From positions 335,578 through 399,577 of the forward strand of contig NZ_QJJZ01000002.1 of assembly GCF_003201775.1 (NCBI RefSeq): a DNA stretch of 64,000 bases, written 5' to 3'. The notes beneath the pieces are model-generated. The model ran no database searches, had not been told where the DNA came from, and saw nothing but the letters and a program-made list of their open reading frames with translations. The DNA is from Arenibacter sp. ARW7G5Y1 (GTDB taxonomy: Bacteria; Bacteroidota; Bacteroidia; Flavobacteriales; Flavobacteriaceae). Made by a program: the position numbers and the translations under genes. Within the stretch, counting starts at the first letter, position 1; each line of letters opens with the position of its first letter. Positions 15,915-24,667 of this stretch are shown piece by piece.

Positions 15915-18263
15915 ATGACAAGTACTGAAAAAAATAAGAAGTTAGCTTCATTTAATAACGAAAAGGAATTTAGAGAATTTTTGATTGATTTTCTGAAAAA
16001 GAGCGGATTTCATGATGTACTACATACTCACAGATATGGTAGCCCTGAACAAGGAAAGGATATTATTGGTCGTATTGATCATCCTATTACAGGTAATGAC
16101 TGGTTTGCTTTTGTCGTAAAAAAAGGTAGGATTTCAGGAGGTACAAACGAAATTGAAACTATTAAAAACCAGATATTACAGTCATTCGAATATCCTTATA
16201 AAGGCATTAATGGAGAACAAATAAATATAAATAAAGTAACGGTTGTTACTAACGAGAATTTTACAAATGGTGCACAAAGTCAAATTACTGAAAGTCCAAA
16301 ACTTAAATTATATAATAATTTTACCTTTTGGTGGAATGAAACCCTAGTTCCCGCTATTGATAAGAATTATCCTGATTTTTGGTTGCCAGGTGATGCTTTT
16401 GCTAAAGAATTTTCAAAAAACTTCTCTCATTTACTACAAGAAGAAATAAGTATAAGGGAATTAAGTATTCGGAAAGTAGATGATAAAAAGATTCAGAAAC
16501 TTCTGGATATATTTATTGAACCCATAATTACAACCGACTACATAGAGGAAAATAAGGTTACAAAAGTTAAAAAGAACAGAACTACGAAGGTTAATTTGAA
16601 TAATATAAATAAGATTGTGGAAAACATTCTTATTTCTGGCGATCAAGGTTCAGGTAAAACTAAAATTTTAAACAGTCTAGCAAAAAAGTTTTCTTCTCCA
16701 GAACTAATTTTTAAAAATAAAGAACTACCTGTAAAATTAAAGGCCACCGATTTAAGAGATTCAAATTTTGATCTTGATGAATTAATAGTTCAATTTATTA
16801 AGAAATTTTCAGATCAATTTTATGAAGAGAATTTCTATAAAGAATATAAAGTCCTTTTATTTATAGATGATTTTGATTTACTAAATAAAACAGATAAGGA
16901 TAAAATACTTGAAGTCCTTCAGAATTTTTGTAAGGAAAATGATACGCATTTTATAATAACATATCAAAAAAGCGATTTAAATTATGATGAATCCATTACT
17001 ACTTATAAAATTCATAATTTCAATTTAAAACAAATAGAAACATTTGTTTTAAAGTTCTTTGAAGGATCAGATAGGGCGGAGAAATTTATTCGAATTTTGC
17101 GTGATAGTGATATATTATCAAAATTACCTACTACACCATTAACAATCTCACTTCTTTCCTTACTGTACGATGAAAATAATTTTGAAATTCCTGCAACTTT
17201 AAGTGACATTTATGATGATTTTACGAATGTTCTATTAGGGAAACTAGAAATTTATAATCGCTCAGAATTACTTATTTATAATATTAAAAAAAGAATATTT
17301 ACGTCTTTAGCTTTGAAAATGATGGACGACAGAGAATTCGAAATTCAATTACAAGAATTTATCGAATTTGTTAATCAATTTTTATATGAGAGAGGTTACC
17401 AAAAGCAGAGTTCCGATGAAATAAAAGAAATAATTGAAAAATCTGGCTTATTGTATATAACTGATAAAGAAGAAATTGGATTTAAGCAACAGGCCTTTGT
17501 AGAATTTTTAAGTTCAATTGAAATTTATCATCATAAAAGAGAAACACATTATATAAAATTAATAGAAAATTTTAATGATGTTACTTGGCAGAACACTGCA
17601 ATTTTCTACGCTGGTCATTCTAAGGAATTGGAAGGAATGATAGATGATGTTATTGAAAAATCACCTAATAATAACTTAAGAGACTGGTTTATCAATAGCA
17701 GTGGAATGGGCTATCTTGCTCAAGCTTTATATCAATCAAAACCAATAGAAAGACAAAAATTGATTATAAAGGCTTTAGATAATCTGTTATTAGCATATCA
17801 TAAGGCAAAAGAATTAACTGGTGATGAGAAAACAGTGTTTTACAATATGCCCTTACCGTTGTTGGCAGCCTCTATTAATTATTGGTTTAATGAAAACTTT
17901 AAATCAATAACCTTAAAACAAACATTAGAAATAAGTTTTGATGAAATATTTATTAGAAATAATGATTTTGAAAATAATTATAGGCTTTTAATGATTGCCA
18001 CAACATTACACACACCATATATAAATGAAGAGAATAAATTCATAGAACTAATAGAAAGAAATGAGTTTATGGATCATCCAATTCTGCCATTGGTTGCCGA
18101 CTTTGCAATAGAAATTGGAATGATTCAAAAGAAGGATGTTAATCCAGAATTAAAAGAAAAAATTGAAAAGCAGATCAAGAAAAAACGTGATTATATTCGA
18201 GCCGTTTTAAAAGAACCTGCGTATAGATTTAATGAGTCTTTTGCACTAGAGGCAAAAAAATAA
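15915..18263 (+). CDS. Restriction-endonuclease-like NACHT/STAND NTPase, putative defence protein
   Basis: A 782-residue protein with three parts. Residues 15-130 resemble an Mrr/PD-(D/E)XK nuclease: FREFLIDFLKKSGF, then SPEQGKDIIG and WFAFVVKKG, with the acidic and lysine positions in the right order. Residues about 235-420 form a P-loop NTPase with Walker A ISGDQGSGKTKIL and Walker B VLLFIDDFDLL. The C-terminal 350 residues are helical, as in sensor regions. This effector-NTPase-sensor order is that of bacterial NACHT/Avs-like antiphage proteins, which cleave DNA after sensing a phage product. The name is by architecture only; which subfamily it belongs to I cannot say. Confidence 0.75.
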   Translation: MTSTEKNKKLASFNNEKEFREFLIDFLKKSGFHDVLHTHRYGSPEQGKDIIGRIDHPITGNDWFAFVVKKGRISGGTNEIETIKNQILQSFEYPYKGINGEQININKVTVVTNENFTNGAQSQITESPKLKLYNNFTFWWNETLVPAIDKNYPDFWLPGDAFAKEFSKNFSHLLQEEISIRELSIRKVDDKKIQKLLDIFIEPIITTDYIEENKVTKVKKNRTTKVNLNNINKIVENILISGDQGSGKTKILNSLAKKFSSPELIFKNKELPVKLKATDLRDSNFDLDELIVQFIKKFSDQFYEENFYKEYKVLLFIDDFDLLNKTDKDKILEVLQNFCKENDTHFIITYQKSDLNYDESITTYKIHNFNLKQIETFVLKFFEGSDRAEKFIRILRDSDILSKLPTTPLTISLLSLLYDENNFEIPATLSDIYDDFTNVLLGKLEIYNRSELLIYNIKKRIFTSLALKMMDDREFEIQLQEFIEFVNQFLYERGYQKQSSDEIKEIIEKSGLLYITDKEEIGFKQQAFVEFLSSIEIYHHKRETHYIKLIENFNDVTWQNTAIFYAGHSKELEGMIDDVIEKSPNNNLRDWFINSSGMGYLAQALYQSKPIERQKLIIKALDNLLLAYHKAKELTGDEKTVFYNMPLPLLAASINYWFNENFKSITLKQTLEISFDEIFIRNNDFENNYRLLMIATTLHTPYINEENKFIELIERNEFMDHPILPLVADFAIEIGMIQKKDVNPELKEKIEKQIKKKRDYIRAVLKEPAYRFNESFALEAKK

Positions 18264-18395
18264 CTACTATCAACAATTGTGACTGTTACACAGTTGTGAT
18301 CTTTCCCAAAAAATAGGCAAGTAAATTAAGGTAAAAAAAAGAAACTTAAATTGATTAATTAGTATTGAAAAGATTTACCTTCAAAAATTTATTCG

Positions 18396-18623
18396 TCATT
18401 CTTCTGATTCAAAAAAGTAGGTAATCCGTACCTCAAAATAATTTGCAATTCTAGTTAAAGACTCAACTGTAACATTACTTTCAGCTCTTTCTATTCTGCC
18501 TAGGTGAGTTTTGGACAAATCAACCTCATTGGCCAATTGAAGTTGAGAAAGATTTTTTTGCTCTCTCAATTCTTTAATTCGCCTGCCTATTAATTTGAGT
18601 AAAATAATAGAGTCCGTCTTCAT
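18396..18623 (-). CDS. XRE-family helix-turn-helix regulator
   Basis: A 75-residue single-domain DNA-binding protein. The HTH reads RRIKELREQKNLSQLQLANEVDLSKTHLGRIERAESNVTVESLTRIANYFEVRITYFF. It is convergent with the NACHT-type gene, 133 bases from its stop. Stand-alone regulators of this kind commonly control restriction or defence genes and their own promoter, so it may restrain the neighbouring system, but no operator is identifiable. Confidence 0.85.
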   Translation of the reverse strand: MKTDSIILLKLIGRRIKELREQKNLSQLQLANEVDLSKTHLGRIERAESNVTVESLTRIANYFEVRITYFFESEE

Positions 18624-18776
18624 TCTTTAGTAAAGATGAATTAAGAATGAAAAAAAATCGGACACATATATGTGGTTTTTCAAAATAATATTTATATTTG
18701 TCTCATTAACATATGTTTGCGATTCTTCTTAGTTTGAATTAGTCTAGAAGCAGTCGCTTGGATTCCCGGTCTAAAA

Positions 18777-18860
18777 ACTGGTAACTTAATGCACGGGATG
18801 ATAAGCAAGGTGCCCATGACCCGGGGCATGGGTTTTCTTATCAGAGTGTACCAAACCAGT
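18777..18860. repeat. Long imperfect hairpin of 84 bases
   Basis: ACTGGT at 18777 pairs with ACCAGT at 18855-18860. Inside, AATGCAC faces GTGTACC and TGATAAG faces CTTATCA, and at the tip GCCCATG faces CATGGG. The nested complementarity suggests an RNA structure or a folded single-strand DNA site, like an attC or an IS200-type end. The DNA from 18624 to 19471 has no gene I can support. A second inverted pair, ATTATGGGAT (19080-19089) and ATCCCATAAT (19130-19139), lies nearby. Confidence 0.5.
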
Positions 18861-19471
18861 TCATGGATCTTAAAGAAGCGTTTAACCCACTTTATCTGAG
18901 CGTTGTTTTACTAAGAAGTTTTGCAAGCAGTAACCAAAAGGCTAAAAGAGCTATGAAACACATCTTATGTAACTTAAATGGTAAAACCGCCAATGGGCAA
19001 CTTACCGTTCTTTTGCAGCATACCGTGTACGACATTCTCTTTACCAAAAAGCCCAAGAACCCAATATAGGTTTTGTATTATTATGGGATTTGTGTTGTAC
19101 CAATTTTTCCGGAACTCGAAAATCCTTTTATCCCATAATCCACGATCCACACATTTTTTGGCATCCGGCCAAATAACGACAAAGCAGCCTAACATCATTT
19201 AAGGCTATTCCTTTGCTGCATCAGATATGTATGGTTAAGCATTTTTGACAGGCTAGGGGAGGAGCCATAAAAGTGAGCCAGGTGAGGCATGCCCATTCGG
19301 CAACCTAATCTTGCAAACAAAACCACAATACCAACCCATAGATCCATATTGCCTATGACATAGAACATATACAAAAATAGCCTCCCAAACCCTGTTTGAC
19401 CGACTGGTTTGGAAGGCCTTGACTAAATAAAACTAAGTTTCATCTAATCTTCAAAATTATGAAAAATAATC

Positions 19472-20809
19472 TTGAGTACAGGGGTGTTATACGCTATCCA
19501 GACGTTGCGACAGCTCATGCCCCCGGCAATAGAATCGGGAACTTCCTTGGAGGCCGAATTGTCTATTCCCGCAGTGGTCATTAAGGATGAGCCAAGGTTT
19601 GCCTATAGGGGCATGATGCTGGATGTAAGCCGTCATTTCTTTCCCGTGTCCTTTGTCAAGAAGTACATAGACCTTATCGCCCTTCATAAGATGAATACAC
19701 TTCATTGGCATTTGACAGAGGATCAGGCTTGGCGCATAGAAATAAAAAAGTATCCGAGGTTGACCGAGGTGGGAGCCTTCCGGAACGGGACCATTATCGG
19801 GCACCATCCGGGCACCGCAAACGATCAAGAGGTATACGGGGGCTTCTATACCCAAGAAGAGGTCAAGGATATCGTAGCATATGCCTCCAAGCAACATGTC
19901 ACCATTATTCCTGAGATAGAGATGCCCGGACACGGAGCGGCCGCTATTGCAGCTTACCCCTATTTGAGCTGTTTCCCGGAAGAACCGACGAGCGTGTTCA
20001 ATGATATGATGTCCGACAAGAGCAGGGAGCTACAGCAATCCGGTACCCCTAAGATTGTACAGGAAACATGGGGCGTAATGGATGACGTCTTCTGTGGGGG
20101 GAAGGAAAGCACTTTTGCTTTTCTACAAGATGTCCTGGATGAGGTGATACCGCTTTTTCCATCAAAGTACGTTCATATAGGTGGGGATGAAAGCCCAAAG
20201 GCCAATTGGGAACGTTGCCCGAACTGTCAGGCCAGGATCAAGAAGGAGAAGTTGAATGACGAGCATGAACTGCAGAGTTATTTTGTACAACGAATGGAGA
20301 AATATATAAATGGAAAGGGCAAACAAATTATAGGATGGGACGAGATTTTGGAAGGCGGATTGGCCCCTAACGCCACGGTTATGTCCTGGCGTGGCGAAAA
20401 AGGCGGGATTGAAGCGGCCAAACAACATCACGATGTTATCATGACACCCACCACCTATAATTATTTCGATTATTACCAATCAGAGGATACTGAGAATGAA
20501 CCTTTGGCCATTGGAGGTTTTCTGCCCTTGGAAAAAGTGTACTCCTATAACCCAATTCCAGAGGAACTGGATAAGGAGGAGGAAAGATTCGTCCTTGGGG
20601 CGCAAGGTAATGTATGGACCGAATATATGAAAACGGAAGATCAGGTAGAATATATGACCTTTCCCCGTATGGCGGCCTTGTCCGAAGTGGTATGGTCTCC
20701 ACAGGAATCAAGGTCTTGGGAAGATTTTAAGGAGAGATTGGAACATCTTGCCAAAAGATATTACGTTCTGGATATTGAATATGCAAAACATTTTATGGAG
20801 AACTGGTAG
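19472..20809 (+). pseudogene. GH20 beta-N-acetylhexosaminidase, 5'-truncated
   Basis: The frame encodes the GH20 catalytic barrel almost complete: GMMLDVSRHFFPVSFVKKYID, LHWHLTEDQAWRIEI, IPEIEMPGHG, the catalytic Asp-Glu in YVHIGGDESPK and VMSWRGEKGG. This enzyme removes terminal GlcNAc/GalNAc from chitin oligomers or glycans. It opens with STGVLYAIQTLRQLMP, which is the end of the usual N-terminal GH20b domain. About 120-150 residues and the signal peptide are missing, and the frame begins at TTG with no good start. The upstream DNA does not continue the domain. I infer a 5' deletion that leaves the gene without secretion. Confidence 0.8.
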
Positions 20810-20832
20810 CATGAAGCGTTTCTACGCCATAT

Positions 20833-21168
20833 GTGTCAATTATAATTTATGTTGGACTGTGCTTTTTATTTGCTTCATTAGGTGGTTTCAAGCAATTGGC
20901 AATTCTATCTAGTGCCTCGATTTTACTTATTTATTTGGGAGTAGCAATCGCTGTGATAAAATTGAGAAAAAAAGAAAATAAGGAAGATTCCGAATTGTCC
21001 AAAGACTCATTTAGAATCCCAGGAGGATATATTGTCCCAATTTTGGCCATTCTGGTTATTTTATTCTTTTTATCCAATCTGGCATTAAATGAATTAATCG
21101 CCATTGGCACTTTTATTGGAGTATTATCCATAATCTATTATTTAATTAATGTAGTAAGTCATAATTGA
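20833..21168 (+). pseudogene. Amino-acid permease (APC family), C-terminal fragment
   Basis: 111 residues with three membrane segments: IIIYVGLCFLFASLGGF, LAILSSASILLIYLGVAIAVI and IVPILAILVILFFLSNLALNELIAIGTFIGVLSIIYYLI. The block SFRIPGGYIVPILA is typical of the last helices of APC-superfamily amino-acid transporters, which are about 430 residues long. The first eight or nine helices are absent and the frame starts at GTG 23 bases after the truncated GH20 gene. Both fragments point to deletion or joining events here. Confidence 0.7.
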
Positions 21169-21987
21169 TAAGGGAATTAAAAGAGGTTATTTAAATAACT
21201 ATTTAGGAAACAACCAACTCATTCGCTTGATCCAGAACATGGTTGGTAAAACTTTCTTTAAATTGATATATTTGAAAAAATGCCATGTCCTGTCCAAAAA
21301 CTATTCTTATTTTATTTGTTTCTTGATTACAATAAAAAACAGCTAATAATACCTTTGTAGTTCTTACCTAGTTTTGGTGTGCAAATAGTCGTGTTGTACA
21401 AAGTAAATATATCGACAACTGTAATATAGGGCTTTGATTGCCATTAATTAGATTTGGCACGTTTCCACTGTATTGACCTTAAAGGCTATGTCCACCGTTA
21501 GCCTGTAAAATTTTAGTACAGAGTATACGGAAAAGATGCAGGTCAATGTTGCCGTTATGACCACTGATAAAACGATAAAACGATTTTGGTCCAGATTGCC
21601 GGAAATATTTTTATATGGATTTTCATTATTGGGTATTAATAGTTTTTACTGTCATTTATTGATTCCCGTACTTTTCGGATAGCTTTGCCTATTATTTTCA
21701 ATTGTGTGTACGGCAACATTCTGACACTCTGCTTTTTCTTTAATGGATAGTTCTTTTTGTTTAATGAAAAAGTATATTTACATTTATGGGAAATTTGACT
21801 ATTTTTTTGTTTCTATGTGATTGCCCAATTATTCCATAGATATTAAATTGAACATCACTATAAACTTGAGCATTCCTATATAGTTAAACTAATGTTCTAA
21901 ATTCTATACCTTGATATGTTAATTTTGAATTTAGTATTAGCCGGGGTTTACCTAGAAATTAATATTTAATTAGAATTCTTCAAGAAA
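21169..21987. other. Gene-free interval of about 820 bp
   Basis: I see no supportable ORF, RNA gene or clear repeat. The sequence is AT-rich with many stops in all frames. It may hold control sequences for the sensor gene that follows or be decayed DNA. Confidence 0.5.
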
Positions 21988-23421
21988 ATGTTATTTCGCT
22001 TAAGTTTTCTTTTGATATTTATAATCGTTTCTTGTTCATCTTCAGAAAGGCCTGATATAATTTTTGACAATTTTGAAAGTGGTACTTTTGACAAATGGAA
22101 TAAGCAAGGGATTGCTTTTTTAAGGCCTATTAGTAAGGATTCCGTTGCCGATAGTATTCAGAATATAAGGGGAAATTTTTTTGCCTATTCTGTTTTTGAG
22201 GGAACTGGTTTGAACTATGGTCAAGGTAAACTTGTATCCTATCCTTTCAAGATAAATAGAAAATACATTCATTTTTTGGTGGCTGGTGGTAACCATACAA
22301 CAAGGCAGTGTGTTAATCTGGTCATTAATAATAAGGTCGTCAGGGTTGCAACAGGAGCAAATGATAAGATCTTTAGAAATCACATTTGGAATGTAGATGA
22401 GTTGCAAGGTCAAGAAGCTGTAATTGAGGTGGTAGATGCCATGGCCACGGAATATGATGGTACCCTAATTCCTCACATTTTGGTGGATGATTTTACTTTT
22501 AGTGATTATAGGGATCCAACAATGGAGATATTTGAAGATTTTGAAAATGGTACATATAATAGTTGGCAGGTTGAAGGTGAGGCATTTGAAATTCCTAGAA
22601 ATAGAACTAACATATATTACCCAATCACGCCAACAGGTTTTAATGGAAAGTTCTTTGCTTTTTCCTTTGGGGAGACCCATGATACCAAAGTTGGAAAACT
22701 TACCTCGAAACCTTTTACAATTGACCATGACGGTATTCGATTTTTAATTGGGGGAGGAGCGCATAAAGGTCTTACCTGTATGAATTTAATAATAAACGAT
22801 TCCATAATTTTTTCCCAGTCAGGTGAAGACGATGGACAAATGCGCTTACATGAATGGGATGTAACTCCCTTTAAAGGAGAAGAGGCCGTTATAGAAATAG
22901 TAGATAATTATTCAGGAGGATGGGGTCATATTATGGTAGATGATATTATTTTTTATGACAATCCACCAAAATTAAGCTTCTGGAGTTACACAGGGTTTTT
23001 TGTATTGATTCTAATATTTTCCTTTATTTTGTCTATAAGGGGACTGTTTCCTACAAAGAAGAAAGAAGCGGCAAGCGAGGAGGAATTACAGAATTTGGAA
23101 CTAGTAAAGAAGGCACTTAAAACATCTGAAATCTTTAAGGAGTCTAATCCAGAAATAGACCAAATAATCCTTATTACGGGTATTGAGGAAGATGAAATCA
23201 CTAATTTATTCAAAAAAGTGGAGGACACCACGCTTATGAACTACCTAAACTTTTTAAGAGTGGAGGAATTTAAGAAGCTGCTTAAGGATCCCAAGAATGA
23301 GGCTTTTACAATGGTTTATCTGGCTGAAAAAAGCGGTTTTAATTCTAAATCTTCTTTTTATCGCGTTTTCAAATCAGTAACGGATTTAACACCTTCCCAA
23401 TACAAGAACAGCCTAGGTTAA
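21988..23421 (+). CDS. Membrane-anchored AraC-type sensor with two carbohydrate-binding-like repeats
   Basis: A 477-residue protein. It has an N-terminal export signal (FLLIFIIVSCSS), two homologous beta-sandwich repeats (about residues 27-170 and 182-322), one membrane helix (about 331-350, FWSYTGFFVLILIFSFILSIRGLF) and a cytoplasmic AraC-type HTH (KNEAFTMVYLAEKSGFNSKSSFYRVFKSVTDLTPSQYK). Each repeat has FE(S/N)GT(F/Y), a (V/I)GGG-like strand, W(D/N)V, and AVIE(V/I)VD followed by HI(L/M)VDD. This recalls the domain attached to GH32 levanases. It probably senses a glycan or sugar outside the membrane and acts directly on DNA, most likely the operon beginning at 23930. Confidence 0.8.
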   Translation: MLFRLSFLLIFIIVSCSSSERPDIIFDNFESGTFDKWNKQGIAFLRPISKDSVADSIQNIRGNFFAYSVFEGTGLNYGQGKLVSYPFKINRKYIHFLVAGGNHTTRQCVNLVINNKVVRVATGANDKIFRNHIWNVDELQGQEAVIEVVDAMATEYDGTLIPHILVDDFTFSDYRDPTMEIFEDFENGTYNSWQVEGEAFEIPRNRTNIYYPITPTGFNGKFFAFSFGETHDTKVGKLTSKPFTIDHDGIRFLIGGGAHKGLTCMNLIINDSIIFSQSGEDDGQMRLHEWDVTPFKGEEAVIEIVDNYSGGWGHIMVDDIIFYDNPPKLSFWSYTGFFVLILIFSFILSIRGLFPTKKKEAASEEELQNLELVKKALKTSEIFKESNPEIDQIILITGIEEDEITNLFKKVEDTTLMNYLNFLRVEEFKKLLKDPKNEAFTMVYLAEKSGFNSKSSFYRVFKSVTDLTPSQYKNSLG

Positions 23422-23929
23422 ACCTGATTTGGGTTCTAACCCATTTCTTATAATAATTGGTTTAGATAACGGTACCATACAATCAGCTTCATGTTCATCA
23501 TTTATACGGTTTTTGATGTCATCTTATTTTTGGAATCACTTAAGAAAGCAGATTTTATTACGATTAGTTGGTTTTTTCATGTTGATATATAAAGACCATT
23601 TATGTTTAGGTGGATGAAATACAATTTGAGGCCAAATATGACGGTTGCGTAAAAGACTAATGTTTACGGGTGATGGGATGTCCCAAATTCTTTACGGGAC
23701 ATACTGATTACCTAAAAATTAGCGAAAATATTCACTCCCGACTACTTTAGAAAAATCAAATCCAATCAAAAATTAATGGCTGGACATTCGTTACTTAATT
23801 TTGTTGGATTTGGTATTCAAATTGAATATGATTTTTGATTTACATGAAGCAATAATCTATAGCTTAACCAAACGAATTACACTACTGGTTGGTAGTTAAA
23901 CTATGTATAACTAAACTTAAACTATTATT
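23422..23929. other. Intergenic region upstream of the catabolic operon
   Basis: About 500 bp without a supportable gene. It is the only place a promoter and AraC-type operator for the operon at 23930-33269 could lie. No clear direct-repeat operator is visible by eye. Confidence 0.45.
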
Positions 23930-24634
23930 ATGTACAGGAAAAACAATTATTGGATTAGTTGCTTAAAAAGGTTAAATAATAAATTAAGACATATTTTGGG
24001 TACTTTCAAAATAATACTGATAATCGCCCTTTCAACTAATATAGGTTGTAGCGCTCAAAATTTCCCTCCGACGAACTCCCTTTTCGACGGGACAACACTT
24101 AACGGTTGGAAGGCCGTAAAAAAGGAAAACGCCAAATTTTGGTCGGTTGTGGATAGTGTCATTACGGGTGGCGATGGGGTATCCAAAATCCCTACGAATA
24201 CCTATTTGCATACTACCAAAAGCTTTGGGGATTTTGAATTCCGGGCCCTTTTTCGTTTGACCGGGGACCATAGCACTGGTCTGATCAACAGTGGTATACA
24301 GTACCGATCTATTATTGAAGACAATAAGATCATCGGCTACCAAGCGGACATAGGCAAAGGGTATTGGGGGGACATCTACGACGAGCACCGCCGGGCCAAA
24401 CTATTGGGCGGCGATCTTAGTACCCTGAAACATATCCTGGACGAGGATGGCTGGAACAGTTATATTGTTAGATGTATCGGGAACAGGCATGAACTGTATA
24501 TCAATGGTGTCAAAACGGCCGAGTATATTGAAAAAGACCCTAAGGTTCCGTCCAAGGGGGTCATAGGCATCCAATTGCACAGTGGAGGAAATGCCAAGGT
24601 CGAATTCAAGCATATTACAGTCACCGAGCTTTAA
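23930..24634 (+). CDS. DUF1080 (3-keto-disaccharide hydrolase-type) lipoprotein
   Basis: A 234-residue lipoprotein. Hydrophobic FKIILIIALSTNIGC precedes the lipobox at about residue 40. The rest is the DUF1080/LamG-like beta-sandwich: LFDGTTLNGWK, FGDFEFRALFRLTGDHSTGLINSGIQYRS, GYQADIGKGYWGDIYDEHRRAKLL, GWNSYIVRCIGNRHELYINGVKTAEY and GVIGIQLHSGGNAKVEFKHI. Family members cleave 3-keto-glycosides or bind sugars outside the cell. It opens an operon-like run of genes, with the next gene 33 bases away. It is more GC-rich than the cassettes to the left. Confidence 0.85.
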   Translation: MYRKNNYWISCLKRLNNKLRHILGTFKIILIIALSTNIGCSAQNFPPTNSLFDGTTLNGWKAVKKENAKFWSVVDSVITGGDGVSKIPTNTYLHTTKSFGDFEFRALFRLTGDHSTGLINSGIQYRSIIEDNKIIGYQADIGKGYWGDIYDEHRRAKLLGGDLSTLKHILDEDGWNSYIVRCIGNRHELYINGVKTAEYIEKDPKVPSKGVIGIQLHSGGNAKVEFKHITVTEL

Positions 24635-24667
24635 AGGAATATAATCATAAATATTTAGTGAATATAC

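Noticed and set aside
18863-19202. Three small overlapping frames on both strands
   Set aside because: They are mutual shadows with no domain or start signal; the region looks non-coding or decayed.
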